The translations under genes were made by a program, and so were the position numbers. A DNA stretch of 64,000 nt from Periconia sp. R9002 (taxonomy: Eukaryota; Ascomycota; Dothideomycetes; Pleosporales; Periconiaceae): assembly GCA_023627715.1 (NCBI GenBank), contig JAMAHW010000038.1, positions 186,001 through 250,000 of the forward strand, in the 5' to 3' direction. The notes under the pieces were generated by a model, which had not been told where the DNA came from, ran no database searches, and saw nothing but the letters and a program-made list of their open reading frames with translations. Of this stretch, positions 24,607 to 35,538 are shown piece by piece. Position 1 is the first letter of the stretch, and each line of letters opens with the position of its first letter.

Positions 24607-25155
24607 AGATTGATTTCGTCTGTTTGATCATCCTGCAGAAAGCGCGTTCGCTATAGGTTGCTTTGTAAACGTGTTCATGCTATCGGACATGAGGAAGAGA
24701 TTAGATTTAGGTGGTGATAGCTACTACCTTCATTTCTCGACATCTTGTATAAAAATTCCAAATTCGTCGGCTTTCCCGAGAAATGGAGAGGGAACTGTAT
24801 GTCTAGAGAAAAAAACACTTCTAGCTGTCGAGACTCGAGGCTGATGTAATCTGTATCATCGATGTACTGTTCTCAGGGGGCAATGCTATGATATAAAAAG
24901 AATGAGTCTCAGCATATATTTCACTTTTTAGGCCATTAATTAAAGTGTCTTCTTCTTCGCAATTACTTTTTAGACCATGATGACCCGATTTTGTTGGCAC
25001 CAAATATTCATCTATTCATTCTGTCTGTGTGTGCATCATATCTCATCCTAAGCAACAAACGAAAATCAGTCTAAACAAAACAGCACCGCATCAACCCCTC
25101 GAAGAACCTCGCGGTAGACAGTACTCTAAACCTCAAAAGCAAAGAAAAGGGGCGT
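24607..25155. other. Intergenic between convergent 3' ends
   Basis: AT-rich in 24700-25030, no ORF with support; contains the 3' flanks of NFU1 and DCL2. Confidence 0.5.
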
Positions 25156-28100
25156 TCACGCAACCGCTTCACCTTCCTCAGCGTCAAACCACTCCTCCTC
25201 CTCTTCATCGTCTTCCATATCAACACGCACACCCCCATCCGCTTCCCCATCCTCATCATGATCCCCAATCCCCACATCTCCGTTAACACCCATCGCCATC
25301 TCCTCCTCGCCGACCTGACACCCACCTCCTTCCAGGATTCCCACAGCAGCCCAGGCAGCCATAGTCTCAGCATTGAGTCTCTTGACCCCTTCCACTACAC
25401 CGCCGATGTCTACACCGCCTACACTCACCTTCACGTGATAAACACGACCACCTCTACCATATCCCATAACATTCGCAGCTCCTTTCACACTTCCCTTTCC
25501 CTTCTCACTCGCATTCCCTCCCTCACCAACCCCCACCCTCCGATACACAACCTTCTTCTCCCCCGCCAGCACGCCCAACCTCTCCTTCGGATGCCAGCAA
25601 TCAACCCCATCATCCAAGACCTTCTTCAGCGCCGCCAAAATCCCCAACCGCTCCACAAACGCCTCGCACGCGGCGATGTCGCCGCGACTATCGACGAAGA
25701 TGGCGCCGAGCACGCTTTCGACGATGTCGGAGAGGAACTTGGGCGGGTCGAGCAGGCTGAAGAGGTGCCAGGGGAACCGTGCGTCATGGTCGAGCGCGTG
25801 CAGGATGAGGTCGCGGTGGGCGAGGTGTTGGGTTAGGGCTGCTTGGCGGGCTTGCGAGAGGAGGGGGGAGGTGAAGCGGAGCATTTGGGCGAGGGTTAGG
25901 GAGCGGGTTGGGTGGGAGGTTGTGGGGTGGAGAGGGGAGGTGGTGGAAGGGGGGATTCCGGATGCTGGGACTGTGATTGAGGTTTCGAACATGCGGAACG
26001 CGAGGAATGATGCGTTCGCCATGGCCGTACGGATACTGTGCATTTTATGATGCGGCAGCTCCGACTCGTGCGCGTATAACCTTCTCGAGATGATGTAGTC
26101 GAGCACCGCGTCCCCTAGGAACTCGAGTCGCTCGTATGTCCCGCTCTCGACGGGGCCTTGGTAGTCCGGGTGCGTGAGGGCTTGGAGGAGGAGTTGTTTC
26201 TTGGTGAAGGTGTACGAGATGAGGGTTTCGACGTTGGAAAGGCTGGTGAGGGTGAGGTCGGCGGGCGCGGCGTCGAAGAGCGTTGCGCTGGCTTCGGGCA
26301 GCGAGGTCCATGGTTCCGAGGGGAGGAGGGCGCGGACGCACAAGAGGGCCTTGGGGAAGCCGCCCGTCATGTACGAGGCCCCGATCAAGGACTCGACTAC
26401 GTCGGCGAGGATTTTGGAACTGAGGGTGCGTTTTTCGGTCGAGTCGCTGTTGGGTGAGAGGTCCGAGAGGTATTGGGGAGCCCACTTCGCGCCGGTGAAG
26501 CGCTTGTCGAGGATGAATTTGTCGAGGCCGGTGATGAGGGCGGAGCGGGCGGCGAAGCCGTTGGAGACGATTTTGCCCTTTTTGCCCGTGAGGAAGCTTT
26601 CGGGGGAGTGCAGGTTCTGGGACATGAGGTGGAGGGAACAGATGTACTTTAGGATGCAGTCTCCTAAGAATTCAAGTCTGCGTGTGTTAGGGTTTGTTAG
26701 GTCAACTGTGTCAATCATTAAGTTGAATTGGGCTTACCTCTGATAATTGGAATACTCGCTGGCAGATGATGCGGTCAGGGCTTGGAGGATCAAGGGAACG
26801 TGTTCTGGTTGGAACTGAACAGGTGCAAGTAGTGTTGTTCGAAGCATATCGGCAACCATGTAGAGCTCAATGGTGTGCATGATAGACGGCGCGAACAGCG
26901 CGAAGATGTTATAACTGGCCGGAAGATTCGAAACCGTGCTTTTCGAGACCGGCAAATCTTGAACGGAGGTATAGGCTTCACTATCCTTATCATGATTAGA
27001 GGGTGTGTGGAGGAAATCCCGCCGCTTGGGAAATCTTATAGCTTCCACTGTGAAATCCGCGCCAAGTTGAGGATTTGGGTGAACGCTTCGAGGCAAAAAT
27101 CTTCGCATATCGCCTTGCATGGACATCAAGCCCCAGCTAGACGTGTCTAAATTGCCAAGCGCGATCATTTCTGAGACTGGTAAGTCGCCGTTGGTGTTGT
27201 TGTGCCATGCTGAAAGCTGAGTATAGTCCCATAAAGCTCCAGAGGCGTCGCTGGGAAGAAACAGCCATACGAAATCATCTTCATTCGACCTCATCCGTGC
27301 TTGGAACACAGATCGGAATATCTTGTTTGTGACGCTGCGCGTGAGGCTTATGTAGCTTTCGTGAAATGTTTGGCTCCCGAGGCAAGAACATGTGACGGAA
27401 TAATGCGTCGTTCTATTCCAATGAAGAGTCAGGTGTCGCAATTTCGGTAATTCTATGGGTGTGAGTGATTGCATGAAAAATGGTTCCTGGTTTGCCCTTC
27501 GAAGCTCTAGGAGAGTCCGGTGGAGTATAACAGGAGCCCCCCTGATCCCATGGTTGAAGGCTGCAAGCCATGGCTTGATTAATACACTGACACTCATCAG
27601 TGACGGTGTGTTGTCGCGCACCTGGAATTCGGAAGCCACGTCTTGAGTATCTATCTTGTCCGGGAGAAGGTTGTCGTTGACCAAACCGGCTTTATGCAGA
27701 GCTGTGTATGCTTGAAAGCAAACATCCTTGATTGCCATACGCTCAGTTTGCCAAACCTCGAGGCTTTTGGCTGTACGAACAGCGGCATCTACGGAGAGTG
27801 GTAATGTGACTTTCGCGGATATGCAGACCCCTGGTTTCTCTTCTATGGTGAATTGGGGCCGAGTGTCTACATATTCTTTCGAAGTAACGGTTGAACAGAA
27901 GTGATTGAGATGCTGAACAGCATTATCGAATGTCAAAAGCGCACTGCCCTCTCGTTAGATACCGTATTTGCGATGCCAACTGAGTACCGTAGGAATATAC
28001 AGCACGCAACAACCGAAAACAAGTCGAGTGAAGTGTAGCACTAGACCTTTCCGTAAGAGGTCAGTGCCAGGATTTAAGCGACCAGTTGCCGGCGTCCAAT

Positions 28101-30067
28101 CAACATCTACGGCAGCACAGCATCGTAATGGTACTGACAAACAAAAAACACTCACCCTGTGCTTTCGATCTGATAAACGCGGTCACTTTGCTCTTGCATG
28201 GACTCCCTTTCATGCGCAGCCTCGATGTGACGCTTATCATCCAAGTACGCCCTCTTCATCTCTTCTTCTAGCGATTCCCACCTATCCAGAGCTCGCGTAC
28301 TTTCCGGTTCAAGGGGTGTAAAGATATAATATTTTGAGTGCTGCTTCCTAGCTCTCCCGCGACGCTGTATGAATGACTTGAGATTTTTCGGTCTTTCGAA
28401 ACATATGACAAGATGACAACTTGAAACATCTATGCCTTCTTCTAGAACACTGGTAGCGAGGATCAAGTTTATATCTCCGGCGCGAAAACTATCCAATGTC
28501 TCCTGTTGATTGCGAGGTTCGAGGATATTGGCAATATTCGCATTTTTCTTTGAGGACTGCGAAGATCCCACGAACGTACCAAATTTGAACTTGTCTCGGG
28601 TTTTCGGATGAGTGGATAGTATCTCCAGTAATGCAGAAACCCAAACGCGTTGTTCAACAAAGACCAAACCTGTAAGATCGGAATGTGCCTCATTGACAAG
28701 CAGATTAATCAAGGTATGCACTTTTGGGGACAGGTTCCGTGAAATGTCACCCGATGACCAATCACTGTCAGGCAAAGGTAACCGCTGAAGAATGGCGGAA
28801 AGGTGCTGCTTTTCGTCGTCACTCCACCCCGAAAGATGTAGTTCTGTCTTCCACATTACGTCAAACTGAGCAATACATCGACGCAGATACCATTCTGCAG
28901 CTGATGGGCCGAGCTCTTCAAAAGTATCAACCGTCTTAGCAAGAAGGGTTTTGAGTTGATCCAGACAGTAGGTTTCGTGCTTTCGGAACACCTTCTCTAA
29001 TCTCTTCGTCACATTGTGGCCCATCCTGTGCTCGGCCAAGAGGCTGACGACATATGGATCTTTTTCTAGATCATAATTGTTGAACTCCTTCTGTAGAGCC
29101 CGAAGGAAAGGAGGCAGCGGGACAGTCATCAACGCATATTCAATGCGAAGTAACTCTGGGCGATGGACGTAACGGAGCAAGTCTGATCGATGGAGTTTCG
29201 GTGACTTTGCCACGGCGTTCATATTCTTCTCAATTTTTCTCAAAGCGTTGTCAATATCAATTCCATGTTTAGATTCTGCAGCTTACCGAAGGTCACTGCC
29301 ACTGGCATCTGCTTTCATGACTGGGCTTGCGCTTAGCCCAAGAATTCTGGGCACCTCCGTTGACATATATCTATTCCTGGAAAGAGGGTGACAAAATTGC
29401 TGGAGTATTTTGTTGGATGGGTGGTTTCCTGTACAGTGATGCGCTTCATCGAAGATGATCAAGGCCAGCCTTTTTGTTTGTACAAATCCATGGTAAAGTG
29501 CGTCGAGGAGAACTTGCGGTGTAGAAATTACGATGCGGATATTGTCGAATACTGAATCCCAGGTACGCTGGTCGCTCCAATGCTCGATATCGTCTCGACC
29601 AGCCAAATTTTGCACGCCAAAAGCCGGGAAATGGGATGCAAACAACTGGGATTGTTGGTGGCATAGGGCCACCGTAGGCGAGAGAAACCAAACGAGCTAT
29701 GTAATTGAGAGGTGAACATTAGCCATCCAGAAATTTGCATGTGAAGAATGCATGCCATACTTTACTGGAGTCACAGGTTTCAAGTTCTGCAGCCGTCCGG
29801 GCAAGGGCTCTGGCGAGTGTTTAGAGGATTGCTATAGCAAACTTTCGGAAACATCCAGTACTTACATATGTGTCTTGCCGCTTCCAGTGTCTATTCAGAT
29901 TAGCTCCCGTGTTAAGATTCAATTGCATCTTTTTCAAAATTAATCAAGGTGGTGCGCGTACCCATGACCACAATGATGTTCGTCTGGAGACTTTCCTCAA
30001 CCATCTCGGCCTGGTAGGGCCGCAAGCGGAAGTTTTCATCTTCACGCTCTGCAGTAGATGCAGTCAT
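25156..30067 (-). CDS. DCL2: Dicer-like protein 2 (DCL2)
   Basis: RNase III that cuts long double-stranded RNA into small interfering RNAs; fungal DCL2 enzymes drive quelling and antiviral silencing. Eight-part read in seven exons: 30067-29962, 29890-29866, 29809-29761, 29696-29287, 29238-28156, 27943-26738, 26677-25156, all phases consistent, 1466 residues. Helicase: motif I TGSGKTH split over exons 1-2, DEAHHC (about 142), a C-terminal helicase half ending in the QRRGRARK motif VI, then the Dicer dimerisation domain. RNase IIIa signature LEFLGDCILKY starts exon 7 (about 961) and RNase IIIb LEFLGDAVLDY follows (about 1145), with catalytic Glu/Asp positions kept. No PAZ domain is evident, as usual for DCL2. 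The tail is acidic (EEEEEWFDAEE). The intron 28155-27944 is unusually long (212 bases). Confidence 0.95.
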
Positions 30068-30432
30068 GACCGCACCTTTTGGTAAGATAGCATATATTAA
30101 ATATACGTTAGTTACCACAAAGGTGATGTTGACCGATGTGGAGAAATTCAACTCGTCTGTTCGCACTTAGGCATAGGTATCAGTAGTTGAGTATTGTGCG
30201 CTAAACCTCAGTAGGAAGTCTTGCGTCGCTATTGGCGGTACAATTCGTGCAAATTGTGCGTCTACCAACGTATACATTATCATTCAGTTTTGCTCTCGTT
30301 AATGACGTTCGTGCCGGTAGATGCCATCAATTCATGTTCATAAGTTGTCAGACCATATCTTTAGTCGGTCGACCGTCTATCATTACATGTATGACTGGGA
30401 TGGTGGTTCCGCTGCAATGATCCTAACACCAT
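30068..30432. other. Intergenic between DCL2 start and PRE8 end
   Basis: 365 bases, both neighbours on the minus strand, so it holds the DCL2 promoter. No motif recognised. Confidence 0.45.
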
Positions 30433-31455
30433 CTACAGATTTGTGAGATAGTCCTCAACCTCCTGGGGACTGAGCTTTCTGAATCGTGGTCCTTGAGCTC
30501 CCTCAACGCCCTCAAACCCAAGTAACCGATCTTCCGGTGGCCCCACAATACCAATCTCCACCGTCTCGCCGTTCATCTCACCTTCTATCGTCTCCTTGAG
30601 TGTTAGAAGTGCGATGTGGATGGCATCCTCTAGTTCCAAGCCTTCAGTGTACCGCTTCTCGAGGAACGTCTTCGCGCTTGTTGCACTCTTTCCAATCGCC
30701 GTTGCTTTCCACGGGAAGTAGCTGCCACTCGGATCGACCTGGTAAAGGCTGGGTCCTCCTTTGAGGATACCACCGGTCTTCCCGCTAATCTTCTTCTTCT
30801 CCAAGTCTGCGCCTTCTTCAGTCTGCTTCGCCTCTGCCTCCGGCTCGATGCCATCATCCCATCCTGCAATGAGCAGACTGACTCCGTAAGGACGAACACC
30901 TCCAGACTGTGTAGCTTCCTGCATGACGCGCGCCACGTCTTGTACCAATATCCTCGTTGGTGGGTATTCGTTGTAGATGCGCTTGTAGCCAGTGTGTGAG
31001 ACTTTGCGTGCCTTGTCGACGAGAACGCGGTAGTCGGGGCCCATGCCTGAGTAAACCATGCCGATGTTGGGCGTTATCAAGCTGACTTTGGACGAGGATG
31101 AGGAATCAATGAGCGGCGATGATGACTTCTTCTCCGTAGCGAGGACGATGCCATTGGTGGCTGCACAAGGAAGTTAGACATTTCACCTGAGTGAGGTACG
31201 TAGCGACGTACCCTTGATTCCCAAGGAAGTGACACCTTGGTTGACGGCATTCAAGGCATACTCTACTTTAGTGTTAGCATGCTACCCATTACTTGCCCCG
31301 CAGTCGGCGTTTTGAGCGGTGATCTCTTCGTACCTATTTGTACCAGCTTTCCGCTGTCATAGATGTCAGTGAATGCATCTTCCATATGATTGCGGGGATC
31401 ATCATGTTTACCTGGGCGAGAAAGTGGTGAGCGAAAACGAATACCGGTCAGCCAT
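30433..31455 (-). CDS. PRE8: 20S proteasome subunit alpha-2
   Basis: Alpha-ring subunit of the 20S proteasome core (PSMA2/Pre8). Exons 31455-31412, 31353-31334, 31262-31212 and 31160-30433, 280 residues. The N-terminus shows the alpha-subunit signature [22 protein letters not shown], broken by two tiny exons (20 and 51 bases); then [25 protein letters not shown] and [19 protein letters not shown] follow the family closely. Between LIAGWD and LYQVDPSG there is an extra segment of about 35 charged residues not found in yeast or human proteins, and no intron boundaries fit its ends, so it appears to be translated. Divergent from the RING-CH gene with about 470 bases between starts. Confidence 0.96.
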
Positions 31456-31925
31456 GCTGGAACTTCAGGCAGCTTTGAAGGTATTCGAGAGACGGCAAAG
31501 GACACGGGCCAAACGTGAAGAGTCAAGAGGGGAAGAAGAGTCGTGAATGTGATGCTGAGGTTCTGTAGCTGCGAGCTTGGTTAGGCAAGCTCGAATACGC
31601 GGCGGCGAGTGACGCCAAGAGTATATTCACGTGATCAGAGAAGCTTGGGCCATGTGGACCATCATTCCGGAAGTTCTTTCTGTCTTCTGTTCACTTCCAT
31701 TCCTACACCCGCTTACCTTTGTACCTCTTCACTTCGCCGGGTAATAGTAACTAGGCTTGTAAACCGCTCAGCTTACGGCAGCTGGCAAGCGATTCCATGT
31801 CGCCTTCGTAACATCACTTTTGGTTTGCTACTTTGCTTTTGTTTAACAAGCTTCCACCCTGGTAAGATTGACAAGGCACCCACAAAGCTCGACCTTTCCT
31901 TCCATCGCTTCCACCTTCTCCAATA
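31456..31925. promoter_or_regulatory. Divergent promoter region PRE8 / RING-CH gene
   Basis: 470 bases between the two start codons. I looked for a proteasome-control element of the Rpn4 type (GGTGGCAAA) and did not see an exact one. Confidence 0.4.
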
Positions 31926-33005
31926 ATGTCTTATAATACCGGATCAAATCCAACGCCCGAATGGGACTGGGAGAATGTTCCCAAGGAAGAGGCCACGGTA
32001 GCAGAGGACATACCATCTAGGCGACGAACACCGTATTCCTTTTCCGCTGCGGACCAGCCGTCGCAGCAAGATCCATCCCGAGACGAAGCTTCACACACAG
32101 AATCTCCAGGATCGAATCAGGCCTCGGGGTCCTCAAAACGTACCCATTGGCCACCAAGGCAATGTCGTATTTGTTTAGAGTCTGTACTCCCAATTTTTGA
32201 TGCACCTTCCGAGTATCTTCCCGGTTTCATGCAAACAACTTCCAATGTTAAGTACGAAGATGAGAATGGCCGTTTGCTTCGACCTTGTTTGTGTAAAGGT
32301 TCGTCAAAGTATGTTCACGAGTCGTGCCTACAAGCGTGGCGTCACGCAGACAGGAATTATGGGCCACGAAACTATTACCACTGTCCGACTTGTGGTTTCA
32401 AGTATCGGCTTGCACGTTTAGGGGCAGCGAGATTTGTGGCAAGCATGGGTAAGTCTATGAACGATTTCTTTCTTCTCGGACAAGTTCGCTAATGCATTTT
32501 TTAAGCCGCCCAAATCATTTTGACGATTATCATTTTGATTCTCGCCGTTTTCATTTTAGGTTTCATTGCTGACCCTATAATCAACATTTACCTTGATCCT
32601 TGGGGCTTTTTATCCCCATGGTCACGTTATGATAAGTACTACTACGACAATGACGAAGAGGCTGTTGGATGGGTAGAACATTTCGCCAAAGGCATTGCTT
32701 CAATGGGCGTTCTCGGATTTGCGAAATTCTTTTTCGCTAGGCCTTTTAGCTGGATCCGATTTGGTAGCAGCGGTAGAGGTCGCACAACAGGGCGCGATAG
32801 ACATGAACAGATCAGTTGGCTAGTGATCTTGATCGGCGTGGGGACAGTCTTATTGGTATATACCCTCATCTGTTCCTTTCAACTCAACAATGCTAAATTT
32901 TGCCAGGCAATCTACAAAGGAGTTCGGGTGTGGAGTCGCCGCACGCTCGAGAGAGCTGGAGAGCGTGTCATGGATGTGCAAGGCGATGACGACGCAGACG
33001 AGTGA
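31926..33005 (+). CDS. RING-CH (MARCH-type) membrane E3 ubiquitin ligase
   Basis: Exons 31926-32448 and 32506-33005 (or with a further split, see below). The RING-CH domain reads CRICLE, then CLCKGSSKYVHESCLQAW and CPTCGFKY, the C4HC3 pattern of MARCH/Doa10-type ligases that recruit E2 enzymes at membranes. A disordered Ser/Pro-rich N-terminus precedes it. After the RING come a first hydrophobic segment (IILTIIILILAVFILGF) and a second one (SWLVILIGVGTVLLVYTLI), so the ligase domain is anchored by two membrane spans. The piece 32856-32906 (51 bases) has a GTATAT donor, TGCTAA and GCCAG and is a stopless multiple of three: it may be an intron or may stay in. Targets unknown. Confidence 0.85.
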
Positions 33006-33341
33006 ATCAACTCCTGGTCGCGTTTTGCACGAATACAACCATACTTCATTTCATGCATATTCTCCTCTTTCCGCCTCCGTCTTCATGAACTCTGCACATC
33101 CATTAAGCTGCTTCGGTACTCTTTTCCATACCGTTGCAGTGTGTCTACGTGCGAAGATTAACCTGCCCACGATCACTCGTGCCGACCTTCACGTTTTGTG
33201 AGGTCAGCTTGAGCCGTGGTGCTATCACCATTCGGCGATGCCAAAAGACCGGTCCTGCAACCTATGCACATATCAAGACCTAGCTACGGCGTTGCTTTTG
33301 GAACATTCTCCATATTTTGTTGCCCGTAGTCTACGAAACGG
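33006..33341. other. Intergenic between convergent genes
   Basis: 336 bases of 3' flank for the RING-CH gene (plus) and the coiled-coil gene (minus). Nothing else seen. Confidence 0.5.
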
Positions 33342-35048
33342 TCAGGGAACTTTACAACAAACTCGCGCTTTTAGCAACACGTTATTAACATCAACGTGTT
33401 CTCCGTGTTCATCTCCAAACTTCTCCAGGGAGGGAAAAACGCAGAAGCCGAATTTCCGATCAAGGAGGATGTCTCCGTCATCGTCTAGCCCATCGATATC
33501 ATGGATAGATTCCATCCTATCGTCATCAAAATGGATGCTATGCTCGCCCTGATTGCGAAAGAAATGCACGAGATACTCTGCTTTTTGGAGTAGCAGTGTA
33601 CGCCGTATGTCCGCTGCTGTGTTCAGAATCCCCTCTAGGGACTGCTGTGCTTGTGGAGTGACATTCGCAGATGTAAGTGTGAAAAGGCGATGGCTAAGTT
33701 CATTGGCGAGGCGATGTACAAGTCCGGCCCGCTCATTTCGGATGGTGTCCCCTTCTACTGCTTCGAGACTACGTATAGTACATCGCCGCCATTCCCCATA
33801 GTTACTTGAGTCGCGATTTACGATATTGGCTGCTTGCTTGAGTGAAGCAAGCGGTCCAGTTTCTGGTATTCCGACGATCAGAGGCTCGCGAAAGATCTGC
33901 ATCAAAGTGCTCGCTATGAGCGCCTGATATAGCGCCAATCGGTCGTCGATGTGTTTGTAATCCGGGGAGATGATTTCAAGCGCTTTCGCGACATTGGGTG
34001 GAAGATTAGTAAAATTTATCTTTGTCCTTCGAAAATTGCTTATCACCCATTCGCGTACTCGATTTGCTAATTGTGATAAACTCTCCGAAAGCTCACTATC
34101 CGTGCATTGTGCTTCCATCCGCGTCATGGAAGAAATACTAGACTTGAGAGAAAGTAAATGCTGCAAGCGCTCTTCCGATTCTTTCTCTGCCGTGTGCAGG
34201 CGAGCAGTCAGCTCCTGCCATTCGGTTTCGCTGCGGAATTTGGATTGATAGGCTAGTTCTTGCGACTGAATCTGGTCTTGCAGTTGTGCTACTTGTAGGC
34301 GGAGGTCGTCGATTAGACCATCTTGACGGTGATCAGGGAATCCGTGAGGTTGGCGTGACGGCTCGTCTTCATACACGTCCATGGCATTGGACTGTGAAGA
34401 TCGGGACTCAGGCCGAGAGTCACTATGGAACGCCCCTGGTGGGCTTCGCAAGTGACTACTATTCGACCTGATGCGCTGCGTGCTCTTCGAAGGGCTCTCC
34501 CAGAACTCGTTTTGAGACATCGCGCCGGGTGTGGTGGCGTGCCTATACTCATCCGTCCTCTCTTGGAATACCACTCCGTTTTCTCTCATTTTAACCAGAT
34601 CTTCCCTCAATGCATTTTGTTCCTGTTTCATCAAAGACAACGCCCTCTCCAGATCCGCGATTCTCTCCGCAGCTCGCGAGTCATAAACGCCGTCTCCTGC
34701 CTGTCTTCCATCTTCACTTTTACGTGCTAATTCCTCCCTATTCTCTGTTCTGTTGGCTGAAGGACTTCTTCTGATTTCCCTGTCTTTGTGCGATCGGGTG
34801 TGCAGCATATCATTGAACGGGTTTTTCCGGCGCTGGACCTCGTCTCTTTTAAGCTTCGAACTTGATGATGATGTAGCGGCTTTTGGTGGCGCGTTTATGG
34901 GAGGTTTGGTGGAGGATGGTTTTGATCGCTTGACGCCAAGACGGGCAGAAAAGTCTAGTCGCAGGAAAAGGGAAATACGTCAGTGATTGCAGTTGGTATT
35001 GCAGGCGTCTAGTTTTGTGTAATTACCAGATTTCTTTGCTTCGGTCAT
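33342..35048 (-). CDS. Coiled-coil protein of unknown function (544 aa)
   Basis: Exons 35048-35027 and 34954-33342; the first holds only MTEAKKS plus one base. The N-terminal third is basic and Ser/Pro-rich (KRSKPSSTKPP, RRKNPFNDM), then a heptad-rich coiled coil at about residues 120-150 (ERIADLERALSLMKQEQNAL), a disordered linker, a second coiled coil around 240-330 (LRLQVAQLQDQIQSQ), and a C-terminal globular region with NLPPNVAKALEIISPDY and many aliphatic residues. I do not recognise a named family; the architecture is that of a cytoskeletal or chromosomal scaffold. Divergent from the Hsp70-like gene. Confidence 0.75.
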
Positions 35049-35538
35049 GACAAGGGACGTAGTAGTGGGGTTGGTAGACTATACGCTATGACGTGTTCCT
35101 GTGCGTTCGCATCCCATGAGATGGTGGTCTTCGTTATAGCTAGTATGTAGCAGATGGCAATGAATGTTTCTACGATCGCTCGGTGCTTCCAAATCCTTGT
35201 ACAAGTGTTCCTTTCTGCCTGAAAGTGATGCCTAATAGCAACAAGATCTTACGAGACGATAGTGGGGGCGGCCTCACCCGCTCTTAGCGGTCAATTATTC
35301 GCTGATCTCGCCAGGCTTCAACATAACCGCGAGGCACCACCAATGTCTCTCAGGCACCCGTTTGGATGACCTCAGAGTGCATCCTGTCCGTCCATTTGCG
35401 CCCTCCCCTCTACTCCACTTCCTCAGAAGACCGTACCAGTAGACATCAGACCCGTCGAACCCCGCGATTCTCTCGTACCTCTCAGCTCATGTAGTGCTGG
35501 CCCACCCAAAACATACAGAAGAACCAGTGTCGGACGGG
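35049..35538. promoter_or_regulatory. Divergent promoter region, coiled-coil / Hsp70-like
   Basis: 490 bases. It ends in the probable leader of the Hsp70-like gene, which carries the start-stop element at 35489. Confidence 0.4.
35489..35494 (+). promoter_or_regulatory. Start-stop element (ATG followed at once by TAG)
   Basis: ATGTAG lies 50 bases upstream of the ATG at 35539. If it is in the transcript, it is a minimal upstream ORF of the kind that can stall ribosomes and lower translation of the main frame. Confidence 0.4.

Noticed and set aside
35494..35538. Upstream extension of the Hsp70-like protein
   Set aside because: It would start at GTG; the first ATG in frame is 35539.
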